The notes beneath the pieces were generated by a model, which saw nothing but the letters and a program-made list of their open reading frames with translations, was not told the origin of the DNA and did not search any database. DNA of 49,290 nt from assembly GCA_051530055.1 (NCBI GenBank), contig JBMGUZ010000015.1:1-49290 (forward strand). Direction: 5' to 3'. The position numbers and the translations under genes were made by a program. Below are positions 21,720 to 31,745 of this stretch, piece by piece. The DNA is from Neoechinorhynchus agilis (taxonomy: Eukaryota; Acanthocephala). The number at the start of each line of letters is the position of its first letter. Positions within the stretch are counted from its first letter, which is position 1.

Positions 21720-23220
21720 TTATTTATTCCCAATTTTATTATTCTTAGAAGTAACATTTTTGATCCACGAGGAAATATCGTTGACATTACTTTCCAACAT
21801 TGCCAAAGTATCCGATCTAATTTCAATAACTCTGTCTTTAAACTTGTTCGTGCACTCTTCGGTAACTATGCCATATATTTCACATTGAACATTCTCTTGA
21901 ATCTTGTCGTTGGAATATCCGCGAGCCTCCAATCGATCAAATATTACAGCAGTGTCGCATCGAAGTATAAAGCCTCGGTTAATCCATCGTTTAGGCAATA
22001 CTTCCCCGGAGTGATAATCGAATAAAAACACGGGGAACTTGCTTTGATTTCTCATTTTATTCAATTCGCACTTAATTATCGACTTTAATTTCTTTTTCAA
22101 ATTGTGCTCATCTAATATATGGCAACGTCTAACTTCGTCATACTCTTCACATAGATTATTTCGATCAATGACCGATATTCACAAACGAAGGATCAAAATG
22201 CATAGAAAGATTTCATTTAGCTTCCAAAGAAATTGCGTATTTGATCCTTAAGTATTGCCAAGAGGCTATAAATTCTCAACTTAAACACTTTCACGTTAGA
22301 GGATTAGACGCGAAGTCGATGGATTCTCTAAAGATTAGTATTTTCGGAACGAGCAACCTCAAGCGAGACAAATATCTATCCTATTCGGGTCAGAGATTAA
22401 GTGCTATCTCGCGTTCGAAACCGAGTAACAATAAAACGTCAATTAAACTTTGAGTAATGCCCAGGAAATAATGCTAACCTTCTAAATCAATACAAAAGTG
22501 TAAAAATAAGATTGTATTTCAAAAGCAAAGATTTTGGTCGTAACTTTGACCTATAAAGATGCTTGCGAGTCTTTTGTTAAAGAATTGCCGATTCTTCGTC
22601 TTTTAAAAACATCGATAACAAACAAGAATATTGATAATAAAGATGGGATTGAGACTACAAATCCTAAAGGATGCCCAATGAAATTTTAAATTTAACACCA
22701 TTTAGTAATGAATTATATTAAGAATCTTAACTAATTTACTTGAAAAGATTATCTCAAAGCGATGACCGTAAAACTCTAAAGATGGATTATTTCTTTTTAC
22801 GTAGAAAAGAGTTGCAAAAATCGATTCTCACTTCGAATTCGTTGGTTATTAGAACTGGTCGAGGATTTCTGGAAATCAAGCAGAATGTTAGTTAAGAACT
22901 AAAAAAGGGTAAAAACAAAATCGGAATTCCACGATAGGATATTTGACGAAGAATTTTCGAAATTAAAAAGGTTAGTTAATGCAGGACACAAACCGGTCTA
23001 CTCGGAACATTGATCAATTATTCTCCAAAGCGATTTTGCCGATATCAACTACAACTACACCGATGGTATCGTTGATTCTAAGATTCCTTCTGATTCTTTC
23101 ACAAAGAGTTGATTTACCGGCACCGGGTGTTCCTGAAATTAAAATTCCAAGAAATCCGTCACGACCGGACTCGTGGTGTCTACGATCAATAACACAAAGA
23201 TTTGTATCCATTACTCGCAT
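21720..23220 (-). CDS. AK6: Adenylate kinase isoenzyme 6 (AK6/Fap7-like), two exons
   Basis: AK6 is a small nuclear P-loop adenylate kinase/ATPase needed in 40S ribosome maturation. Exon 1 (23220-23017) carries the Walker A loop GTPGAGKST (residues 30-38) and ends VVVDIGKIALENN. Exon 2 (22154-21720) resumes LCEEYDEVRRCHILDE, then FDYHSGEVLPKRW (substrate region), EARGY and IQENVQCEI (lid) and a C-terminal helix. Across the junction the joined sequence aligns with human AK6 without a gap (IGKIALENNLCEEYDE against VGDLAREEQLYDGYDE). The total is 212 residues against about 172 in human AK6, with an N-terminal extension of about 27. The 862-nt interruption has no GT-AG boundary. The gene is therefore either spliced unconventionally or disrupted by an insertion. 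Confidence 0.87.
22155..23016 (-). other. Unconventional intron or insertion within AK6
   Basis: On the gene strand, the hexamer AATAAT is present at both junctions (23022-23017 and 22160-22155). Just inside are inverted ends: TGATCAATGTTCCGA at the 5' side and, reversed, CGATCAATGACCGA at the 3' side. No GT at the left or AG at the right could give the conserved join, because a stop codon follows the left AATAAT directly. Direct repeats plus inverted ends are the marks of a DNA-transposon-like insertion or an introner-type intron. Confidence 0.72.
22205..22453 (+). CDS. Uncertain ORF inside the AK6 interruption
   Basis: On the strand opposite AK6, a frame runs LASKEIAYLILKYCQEAINS, then LKHFHVRGLDAKSMDSLK, and ends with a basic tail and stop, about 80 codons. 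It has no ATG near its left edge; a possible splice acceptor (TTTCATTTAG) precedes it. The composition looks protein-like rather than random, but I recognise no family. It could be cargo of the inserted segment, a host exon, or chance. Confidence 0.22.
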   Translation, partial: ERFHLASKEIAYLILKYCQEAINSQLKHFHVRGLDAKSMDSLKISIFGTSNLKRDKYLSYSGQRLSAISRSKPSNNKTSIKL

Positions 23221-23769
23221 TTAAGAGGAAATCAGGCATAGGATGCTTCCAAATCATTATAGTTCTTGAATTTAGCGCAAATTTAAAATTTAAGAGGTGG
23301 AGACTACGAGAAATTTAAGGCTTTCGGAATCTAAAAAACGGTTGTCCATTGAAGAAATAACGCATCTTAATAACGATCATCTCATAATAGCATTAACTTT
23401 CAAAAAAACTTCACCGCATTGTTAAATACATTCGTTCGAAAAACATAGTGTAGCCGCCATGATGTTCAACCCAAAGGAAAACGTTCGGTTATTCAAACCT
23501 TCTGAATGCGACTGTCAAAGAATCCATTCAAAGTTACGATAATTTTTGTTACCGCAAACACAATGTTGATTCCGCAATAGAAAAGGTAATAATCGATGAA
23601 CAAAAATGAACCCTCAGTCAAAAATCAATAATATACACATTTGCCAAAATCCGTAGACGCGGGTATTAGCAAGGTTAGTGGACGAACGTCAATCAACCAC
23701 TAAAGGATCCTTATATCGACCATACACCTCGGTGTGAATGTGGAACAATCCAAGATGAAAGTACATTCC
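23221..23769. other. Upstream region of AK6, no gene seen
   Basis: AT-rich, single-copy sequence between the AK6 start (minus strand) and the ~207-bp satellite. It should contain the AK6 promoter. I see no convincing ORF, RNA gene or repeat. Confidence 0.5.
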
Positions 23770-26480
23770 GGGCCCGTTTGAGCCGAGATGGGGTCCATTC
23801 GGGCACCGGATACCCAGCTCTATCGGTGTTTCGATTTTCTACTTCAAAGGTTCAACCCCGGCTCAATTGCTACGCCTGGTAAATCCGCGATGGAGTCCAA
23901 GGAACACCGAATCTCCCGATGGGTCGGTTTTATTTTTCGTCGTTATTTAAAGGATTCAATTCCGGCTGAAGTTCAACGCCGATTCGATCCGTGATGGGGT
24001 CCATTCGGGCATCGGATTCCCAGCTCTAATGGTGTTTCGGTTTTCCACTTCAAATGTCCATCCCCGGCTCAATTACTACGCCGGGTTAATCCGCGATGGA
24101 GTCAATGCGCACACCGAATCTCCCGATGGGTTGGTTTTATTTTTTGTCGTTATTTAAAAGATTTAATCGCGGCTCAAGTTCAACGCCGATTTGATCCGAG
24201 ATGGGGTCCATTCGGGCATCGGATCTCCAGCTCCATCGGTGTTTCGGTTTTCCATTTCAAATGTCCAACCCCGGCTCAATTGCTACGCCTGGTTAATCCG
24301 CGATGGAGTCGATGCGAACACCGAATCTCCCGATCGGTCGGTTTTATTTCTCGTTACTATTTAAAAGGTTTGATACCGGCTGAAGTTAAACGCCGTTTGA
24401 TCCGAGATGGAGTCCATTCGGGCACCGGATTCCCAGCTCTATCGGTGTTTCGGTTTTCCACTTCAAATGTCCAACCCCGGCTCAATTACTGCGCCTGGTT
24501 AATCCGTGATGGAGTCGATGCGAACACCGAATCTCCCGATCGGTCGGTTTTATTTTTCGTCGTTATTTAAAGGATTCAATTCCGGCTGAAGTTCAACGCC
24601 GATTCGATCCGAGATGGGGTCCATTCGGGCATCGGATCCCCAGCTCTAATGGTGTTTCGGTTTTCCACTTCAAATGTCCAACCCCGGCTCAATTACAACG
24701 CCGGGTTAATCCGCGATGGAGTCAATGCGCACACCGAATCTCCCGATGGGTCGGTTTTATTTTTCGTCGTTATTTAAAGGATTCAATTCCGGCTGAAGTT
24801 CAACGCCGATTTGATCCGAGATGGGGTCCATTCGGGCATCGGATCTCCAGCTCTATCGGTGTTTCGGTTTTCCATTTCAAATGTCCAACCCCGGCTCAAT
24901 TACTATGCCTGGTTAATCCGCGATGGAGTCGATGCGAACACCGAATCTCCCGATGGGTCGGTTTTATTTTTCGTCGTTATTTAAAGGATTCAATTCCGGC
25001 TGAAGTTCAACGCCGATTTGATCCGAGATGGGGTCCATTCGGGCATCGGATCTCCAGCTCCATCGGTGTTTCGGTTTTCCATTTCAAATGTCCAACCCCG
25101 GCTCAATTACTATGCCTGGTTAATCCGCGATGGAGTCGATGCGAACACCGAATCTCCCGATGGGTCGGTTTTATTTTTCGTCGTTATTTAAAGGATTCAA
25201 TTCCGGCTGAAGTTCAACGCCGATTTGATCCGAGATGGGGTCCATTCGGGCATCGGATCTACAGCTCTATCGGTGTTTCGGTTTTCCATTTCAAATGTCC
25301 AACCCCGGCTCAATTGCTACGCCTGGTTAATCCGCGATGGAGTCGATGCGAACACCGAATCTCCCGATCGGTCGGTTTTATTTCTCGTTACTATTTAAAA
25401 GGTTTGATACCGGCTGAAGTTAAACGCCGTTTGATCCGAGATGGAGTCCATTCGGGCACCGGATTCCCAGCTCTATCGGTGTTTCGGTTTTCCACTTCAA
25501 ATGTCCAACCCCGGCTCAATTACTACGCCTGGTTAATCCGTGATGGAGTCGATGCGAACACCGAATCTCCCGATCGGTCGGTTTTATTTTTCGTCGTTAT
25601 TTAAAGGATTCAATTCCGGCTGAAGTTCAACGCCGGTTTGATCCGAGATGGGGTCCATTCCGGCATCGGATCCCCAGCTCTAATGGTGTTTCGGTTTTCC
25701 ATTTCAAATGTCCATCCCCGGCTCAATTGCTACGCCTGGTTAATCCGCGATGGAGTCGATGCGAACACCGAATCTCCCGATCGGTCGGTTTTATTTCTCG
25801 TTACTATTTAAAAGGTTTGATACCGGCTGAAGTTAAACGCCGTTTGATCCGAGATGGAGTCCATTCGGGCACCGGATTCCCAGCTCTATCGGTGTTTCGG
25901 TTTTCCACTTCAAATGTCCAACCCCGGCTCAATTACTACGCCTGGTTAATCCGTGATGGAGTCGATGCGAACACCGAATCTCCCGATCGGTCGGTTTTAT
26001 TTTTCGTCGTTATTTAAAGGATTCAATTCCGGCTGAAGTTCAACGCCGGTTTGATCCGAGATGGGGTCCATTCCGGCATCGGATCCCCAGCTCTAATGGT
26101 GTTTCGGTTTTCCATTTCAAATGTCCATCCCCGGCTCAATTACTACGCCTGGTTAATCCGCGATGGAGTCCATGCGAACACCGAATCTCCCGATCCGTCG
26201 GTTTTATTTTTTGTCGTTATTTAAAAGATTCAATTCCGGCTGAAGTTCAACGCCGGTTTGATCCGAGATGGAGTCCATTCGGGCACCGGATCCCAGCTCT
26301 ATCGGTGTTTCGGTTTTCCACTTCAAATGTCCAACCCCGGCTCAATTACTACGCCTGGTTAATCCGCGATGGAGTCCATGCGAACACCGAATCTCCCGAT
26401 CGGTTGGTTTTATTTCTCGTTACTGTTTAAAAGTTCAATCTCGGCTGAAGTTCAACGACAGCTTGATCCGAGATGATCGT
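23770..26480. repeat. Tandem satellite, ~207-bp unit, about 13 copies
   Basis: The phrase GATCCGAGATGG-GGTCCATT recurs about every 205-207 bp from 23781 to 26463. Each unit is a dimer of two diverged ~103-bp halves: one holds GATCCGAGATGGGGTCCATT and TATCGGTGTTTCGGTTTTCC, the other AATCCGCGATGGAGTCGATG and CGGTCGGTTTTATTTTTCG, and both lead to a CCGGCT-(C/G)AA motif. Nearly identical segments recur at offsets of 1034 bp (5 units) and 413 bp (2 units), showing larger duplication steps. Open frames of 96 codons here are satellite translations. Confidence 0.95.
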
Positions 26481-26604
26481 AACTTATAAATATTCCCGTG
26501 TTTTCAGAAGAGTAAAGTATAAAAACGGACGTCCACTAAACTTAAAATTAATGAACTTTTTCAGAATAGACCAGCTTTGGGCTTCTTTGGCCCTCGAAAT
26601 ACCT

Positions 26605-26835
26605 CAGATGTGTACTTCCAATTTTGAGATTATCTTATAAAGTTTTTGCAGAATGCTAAAGTACCACTTGGATTTCTAGTTTAATCAACAACTTACGGAC
26701 TACAACTCGATATTCTTAGAAATAATGCAAACGTCCATTTTCATTGATCTATTGGAAACGATGAGTTTAGTACCTTACTTTCTAAGTAGTTAAACATTGA
26801 GGCCTATGGGCCACAACAAAAGTGCTTTTTGGGAC
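26605..26835. repeat. ~250-bp satellite, about one monomer at the inner edge of arm B
   Basis: One monomer in minus orientation, carrying the short CTTAGAAAGTAAGGTAC variant (read on minus) also seen beside copies A and C. It begins abruptly after a ~125-bp single-copy stretch that follows the 207-bp satellite. Confidence 0.9.
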
Positions 26836-27336
26836 ACGAAATGCATCCGTCAGGAAATTGGTTTCGGAAGTAACAACAAAAGCATGGGCGTTAACGAGTA
26901 ATGTAAAGTAATTAAAAGTAATGGGTTCTTTGTTTAGTTCATTAAAGCCTTTGAAAATCAAGGATTTTTAAGTACTTTAATTATAATTAATCTGTTTGAT
27001 TAGTGATGCCTATCTGCATTACATCAATGTCGGCTTCTTGATCTCGCGATATGATTGGTTGCACAAATTTATTGAGTGTAGTGAATCGCGCTGATTGGTT
27101 GCGCAACGCACTGTGGGAGCCTATTTATCATACCATTGAACCCGAATTGTATACATCGCTAATATCTTGGCATATCGTACTAACGACCTAAACAGCAACG
27201 TTCTTAAACTCAACTTTCTACATCGGGTCATTACTATAATCTACTGATATTTAACGATCTGATCGCTTCCTTAAACGAACATCTATTCAACGGCAACAAA
27301 CGCGATCACCTTTGCAAATCATTTTAACTTGCACAA
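26836..27336 (+). promoter_or_regulatory. Promoter region of PYM-like copy B
   Basis: Inverted CCAAT boxes (ATTGG) lie at 27054-27058 and 27094-27098, followed by the TATA-like CTATTTATCAT near 27120 and about 210 bases of leader before the ATG. It is near-identical to the regions before copies A and C. Confidence 0.55.
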
Positions 27337-28959
27337 ATGTCGGACAAAAGACCCCAATTGAGAATCGATCCAAGAACTGGGGAATACTACATTCCTAGTT
27401 ACCTACGAAGCGATGGAACTTGGACAGAAAGGATCGTCTTCCGACCGGCCAGAATTAACAATGAGCAACAGCGCTCAAATAATACTATTAGCTCAAATGC
27501 CACTATAAATGAAAATTTAAATCATGACTCGCAGCAAAGATCAAACCGAACCAGGAGTGTTCCAAGACCGAATCAAATTAACTATGCAAATAGAAATTCT
27601 CGTGGATCGGCACCTCTCGCTCGCTATCAACCTGATCGAAGCAAAAATGAACTTTCGAGGAGCAACAGGGCAACATACTCGGTATTTCGGTCCGGACACC
27701 AAAACAAAAATTCTGGAAATAGTGGCACAAATGTAGAAGGTGCAAATTATCAAAATCGTGCCAGAAGCGTACAGAGAGCTCTTCAATTAAATTCGCCTCG
27801 CGGAAATGGGCACGAAGAAGAGTCCACTTCAAGATTTCAAACTGCGACACTTAATAGTGCTATAAACACAGCGGGACACTTCAACGACTCAGGGAGCCAA
27901 AGGGCTCAATTCGTCCAGAATCACCAAAATCCCACGCTACAACAACCACAAACAACAACCAATACTGCTATCGGCCAATCGATCAATTTCGGCGGCATAC
28001 AAAATGTTAACATGATTGGTGGCTTCCCGGCCCAACGATTCACCCAATTACCTTTTGGACAAACAATACAGCCAATGCCTCAACTTATCGCCAATATGCA
28101 GGCATTATCTTTGGGGAATCAAGTTGGACAAATTTATCCATTAAATCAACCCAATGCGGCTTATGGATTAGGGTGCGGTGCAACCGGTGTTAATCAATTT
28201 CCTTCGGGATTTCTGCTGCCACATCAACTACAAAGGATCCCAAATACATTTAATGCACCCAATCACACCTTTGAGGCGGATAAACCAATTGATGAGGGAG
28301 AAGCTTTAAAAAACCAGCCGAAAAAAGATCATCTTCTCTCGACTAAACTATATATCAACCGGAAAAACGGCGACCATGAGGAAAAGGTCCCAGTCATTGT
28401 GGAATTGAGCATCCGCGCCGACGACCAAACAAACAGTGAACTTCGAAAATATACAAAGGGCGGAATTAAGAATGCTTCTTTGCGGCCACGACATCGAGAT
28501 AATTCAAATATTCCCAGTTATTTATGGACTTATCTGCGTCCCGCTCAAAGGGATTACATAAAAAACAACAAAGTTGAAGGAGAGCCCGGCGATATAGAAG
28601 ATATCGAAGACGTTGTCTTTGCGTTGGAACGTGAGGAAGAGATGCCGCCGATTCCGGAAAAATTTACTATTGTTATCCAAAAGCCCGAAAAGGAGCAGAA
28701 AATTCCTGAATGGTTTACCTGCCACAACGACGAACAATGGCAGGATATCGGCGATGAAACCTTTATGGAAGAGTTTCTAATGGGCGATGATGATATGGAG
28801 ATCTTAAAATTGAATGCCGATACACTGAACACTAATAACAAAGACATGGCCTTTATTATGAAGTCATTGGCCAATAGTAAAGTGCACATTGAAGCTGTCA
28901 CCATTGTAAATGATAAAGAAGATAAAGACAGTGAAAATAATTCAGATGAACAGAACTGA
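27337..28959 (+). CDS. PYM/WIBG-like N-terminal motif protein, copy B
   Basis: Intact 540-codon intronless ORF, same architecture as copy A: PYM-like GEYYIP and RSDGTW at residues 15-29, an N/Q/S-rich middle and an acidic C-terminus. Differences specific to B include SNRA (others SNSA), GSQRA (others GSHRA) and KNASL (others KNSSL). The stop is TGA and an AATAAA follows within about 20 bases. In copy A that signal is partly deleted. B is the copy whose 3' neighbours (helical-repeat gene and 128-codon ORF) are complete on the same strand. Confidence 0.82.
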   Translation: MSDKRPQLRIDPRTGEYYIPSYLRSDGTWTERIVFRPARINNEQQRSNNTISSNATINENLNHDSQQRSNRTRSVPRPNQINYANRNSRGSAPLARYQPDRSKNELSRSNRATYSVFRSGHQNKNSGNSGTNVEGANYQNRARSVQRALQLNSPRGNGHEEESTSRFQTATLNSAINTAGHFNDSGSQRAQFVQNHQNPTLQQPQTTTNTAIGQSINFGGIQNVNMIGGFPAQRFTQLPFGQTIQPMPQLIANMQALSLGNQVGQIYPLNQPNAAYGLGCGATGVNQFPSGFLLPHQLQRIPNTFNAPNHTFEADKPIDEGEALKNQPKKDHLLSTKLYINRKNGDHEEKVPVIVELSIRADDQTNSELRKYTKGGIKNASLRPRHRDNSNIPSYLWTYLRPAQRDYIKNNKVEGEPGDIEDIEDVVFALEREEEMPPIPEKFTIVIQKPEKEQKIPEWFTCHNDEQWQDIGDETFMEEFLMGDDDMEILKLNADTLNTNNKDMAFIMKSLANSKVHIEAVTIVNDKEDKDSENNSDEQN

Positions 28960-30028
28960 AGAAATACGGAGGCTAAATAAAGAAGAAACGATTAACTCGG
29001 CAAGAAAATAAACCAGGATGCTCAAAATGGGAATATCGAAATTTGCGAAAATGAAAAGTTTATAAAAAATGAAGAGTGATCGAACAAACTGTCACTGTTT
29101 TTTGATGTGCTTAAATAAAAAAATTAAAATCAAGTGTTTCAAATGGGCATTGATTTTCACTTGTCGCCTATTAAGCAAATAATTTTAGGGGTATTTGTGG
29201 GCACTTAAGATTTAAAAAATGATTTATTATTCTGGAGCGTTAAAAATTTATACAAGTTTGTTTTGTTTAGGATTTAGCGAAAAAATAGGAATATTTATTG
29301 AATAAAATGGATTAAAATAAATATTTACTTACAGATATTGGGAAGACTAAAAAAGGTTAAAAATACATAGCTTCAAATTTAAAAACTCTCGAGTGTTATT
29401 TCATAAGCAATTGTGATCACCGCATAAATCAAAGGATGAACGAATTTGTGTTTCGGAAAGCCTTTCATTTCCAATTTTTTTTCAAAACATAATTATGTTA
29501 AATGGAATTTAAAGAGAGAGAACAAGTAACATTTTCTTCACATCGGGGATGTATATTTTTTGAAGCTTCTGGTCAGTTATTTTTTGAAACATATCATTGG
29601 CGAAATAACAGCTATCAAAACTGTCAGGATTCATAGTTATCCACCAGCAACTTTTTGTGAGCCTGAAATCAAATTACAGAGTAACAAATCATTCCATGAC
29701 AAAGAATGTTTTCAACATATTCTAAATGAAAAAATGTCTTCAAATTAAAAAGAGTAAAGACAAAAACCTTTTACCTTGGTGCAACAAATAAGACATTGAA
29801 CGGGATTATTTTTAAAGTACTTTGAGTAATTGCTGAATTGCGAAGTGGACATTTGTCTTATGATTTTGGTCAATTCCTGGTATTATTGTTGTCCAGCATT
29901 AAAATCCTGAAAAAATTAATATGAGTTCTATAGAAAACACAATAATAAATATTTTTAAAGCATCATAAGACGAATAGAAGCAAACTAATTTTAAGTTGCT
30001 GATATTATTTTTGTCAGCTATTGTTCAG
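28960..30028. other. Intergenic or intronic stretch (arm B)
   Basis: AT-rich stretch between the PYM-like gene and the first visible exon of the helical-repeat gene. It has AATAAA at about 28976 just after the PYM-like stop. A 62-codon ORF at 29560-29748 depends on a small insertion not present in arm A, so I do not treat it as coding. The upstream exon of the next gene is probably here but is not identified. Confidence 0.55.
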
Positions 30029-31277
30029 AAACAAAACAAAGAAAACGGGGAACTTGACAATCTTATTAAGGACGTAGCAGCCAAAATTAAAGTAACGCCT
30101 GGCATGGAAAAAGGTAAAAATACCGATGATAAATCTCATACAAAGTCCGGTGTTCACTCTAAGTTTGATGTTGAGATTGAAGAGCAGTCAAAAAGTTCGA
30201 TAAAAACGAAATCTAAACTTAGTTTTGAAGACGGGAGCTGTAAAGAAATTTCAAGAAAGAGGCTGTCATCTTCCATTCGAGGTAAGGAGAAAACAAAAAT
30301 TTAGCGAACGGATTCAACACCTCTCCGTCAGAGGCTTTTGATCACTATGTACTGTGAGCACAAAGTTATGAATTTTGATTTAGTAAGGAGCATCCTTAAT
30401 GAAATTCGAAATTCTTCAATTCGGATTGATAGATGTTCTTGGAGAGATGTTCGACAACAAAGATAATGCTCCACTCAACAAACTCTTAAACCAAGTTGGT
30501 TTGAAGATCAAGGAGGCTTTTGATCAAAAACGATTTAAAGAACGACGAGCGACGAAACCCAAATTAAATAAAACAAAAGAATTAGAACCCGAAATATCAG
30601 GTACTGGTTCTAGTGATAGGAATTCTAATGCAATTTCGGACAAAGAAACAGAATCGCCGAAGAGTATCAATAGCGATAAAAAAGGAGAAATGGGACTTCG
30701 TAACGTCGAAAACGTTCACAGTCAACAGATTTCAGAATCCAAACAATTGATGCCGCCTTCTCTTTTAACTAAGGAGATTAAATTATTAAAGTCTTTGTTG
30801 GATTCTCAATACGCAACGAAAATCTTCGAACTGGTGGACGATGTACTTTCCGAGATTTCGGAATTAGCGATGACCGCGGATCAAATCAAAGATTCCGATC
30901 TCATAGCCATTCTCCATAACATGGCCAGCAACGAGGAAAACGAACCGCTAATCGACATTATCGATGAAATCGGAAAAAAGATCGTGGGAATCTTTAATCG
31001 GCAACCTACAGAAATGTCCAATACTACGACGGAAAATAAATCAGGATCACGATTGAAAGACAAATCACCGAATGAATCCACTTCAAAAAGAAAATCATCA
31101 AAGCCTTCAGTTGATATGAACTTGAGTACCAAGGAACTCTGTGATCGTTTAAAAAGCATCTTGGACGAGAAGTTCACTGTGCGGAACCACGCGATGCCAA
31201 AGCGGATACTCAGCGCGATGATTAAACGTGAAATAGCGTTGAGTGAAATTCGGAACTACAATTTGCATCCTAACTAA
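30029..31277 (+). CDS. Hypothetical helical-repeat protein, two visible exons (arm B)
   Basis: Exons are 30029-30281 and 30388-31277, joined by a 106-nt GT-AG intron, giving 380 residues from the likely acceptor at 30028. The first exon probably continues from an unseen upstream exon. The ~20-residue motif (N-[KE]-[DE]-N-x-x-L-x-x-[LI]-[IL]-x-x-[VI]-x-x-K-I) occurs at about residues 3-20, 108-125 and 266-283; the last two repeats also share a preceding LI..L..M segment. Long S/K/E-rich linkers suggest flexible spacers. No family is recognised. The 8-mer GTAAGGAG lies at both ends of the intron. Confidence 0.55.
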
Positions 31278-31358
31278 AGTTCGTGTGAATCCTTTAAATA
31301 TTCGGCACAAAAGACTGATTGAAAAATTGTTGAAGAAAATAAATGGCGGCTGATATGA

Positions 31359-31745
31359 ATGAAAAAATTTAAATCTCGAAAACGAATAGTGGTCCTGAGA
31401 AATAAATCTGAAGGAAAAATGTTGGCGACGGAAACAACGGAGCAGCAGAAAACGAGAGCAGAATTCATGGGGAAATTTGAAGGAAAGACAAATATCAGAT
31501 CTAACGAGGATAAAAACGAAGCTAAGACGGACATTTCTGATTTCACTTCCGAGGGTTCAACCGGTTTCGAAACCGATTATTCGAACATCAATAACAACTT
31601 TATTTATAAAAGTACGATCTATGTTCAACTGGAATTTTCGTTACCGATGGTTTTAAAAATAACGTGGAGTGTACAGCATCGAGTTGGCTACCCAACATTT
31701 AATGTAGTTGAAATCCAGCAGGGAAACCTAGAGCGCCCCTTTTAG
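31359..31745 (+). CDS. Hypothetical basic 128-residue protein (arm B)
   Basis: Counterpart of 5854-5468 with two visible residue changes (D to E and A to T). It has a basic N-terminus and a hydrophobic C-terminal third. It follows the helical-repeat gene by 81 bases on the same strand. No family is recognised. Confidence 0.42.
   Translation: MKKFKSRKRIVVLRNKSEGKMLATETTEQQKTRAEFMGKFEGKTNIRSNEDKNEAKTDISDFTSEGSTGFETDYSNINNNFIYKSTIYVQLEFSLPMVLKITWSVQHRVGYPTFNVVEIQQGNLERPF

Noticed and set aside
24280-26017. Three near-identical 96-codon ORFs
   Set aside because: They are translations of the ~207-bp satellite, repeating at exact multiples of its unit, with no start context or family similarity.
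27541-28904. Long minus-strand ORFs opposite the PYM-like genes (also at 9315-9624, 8261-8643, 35962-37325)
   Set aside because: They are antisense shadows of the 540-codon genes; they recur in every copy simply because the sequence does.
29560-29748. 62-codon ORF in arm B
   Set aside because: It depends on a small insertion absent from arm A and has no supporting similarity.
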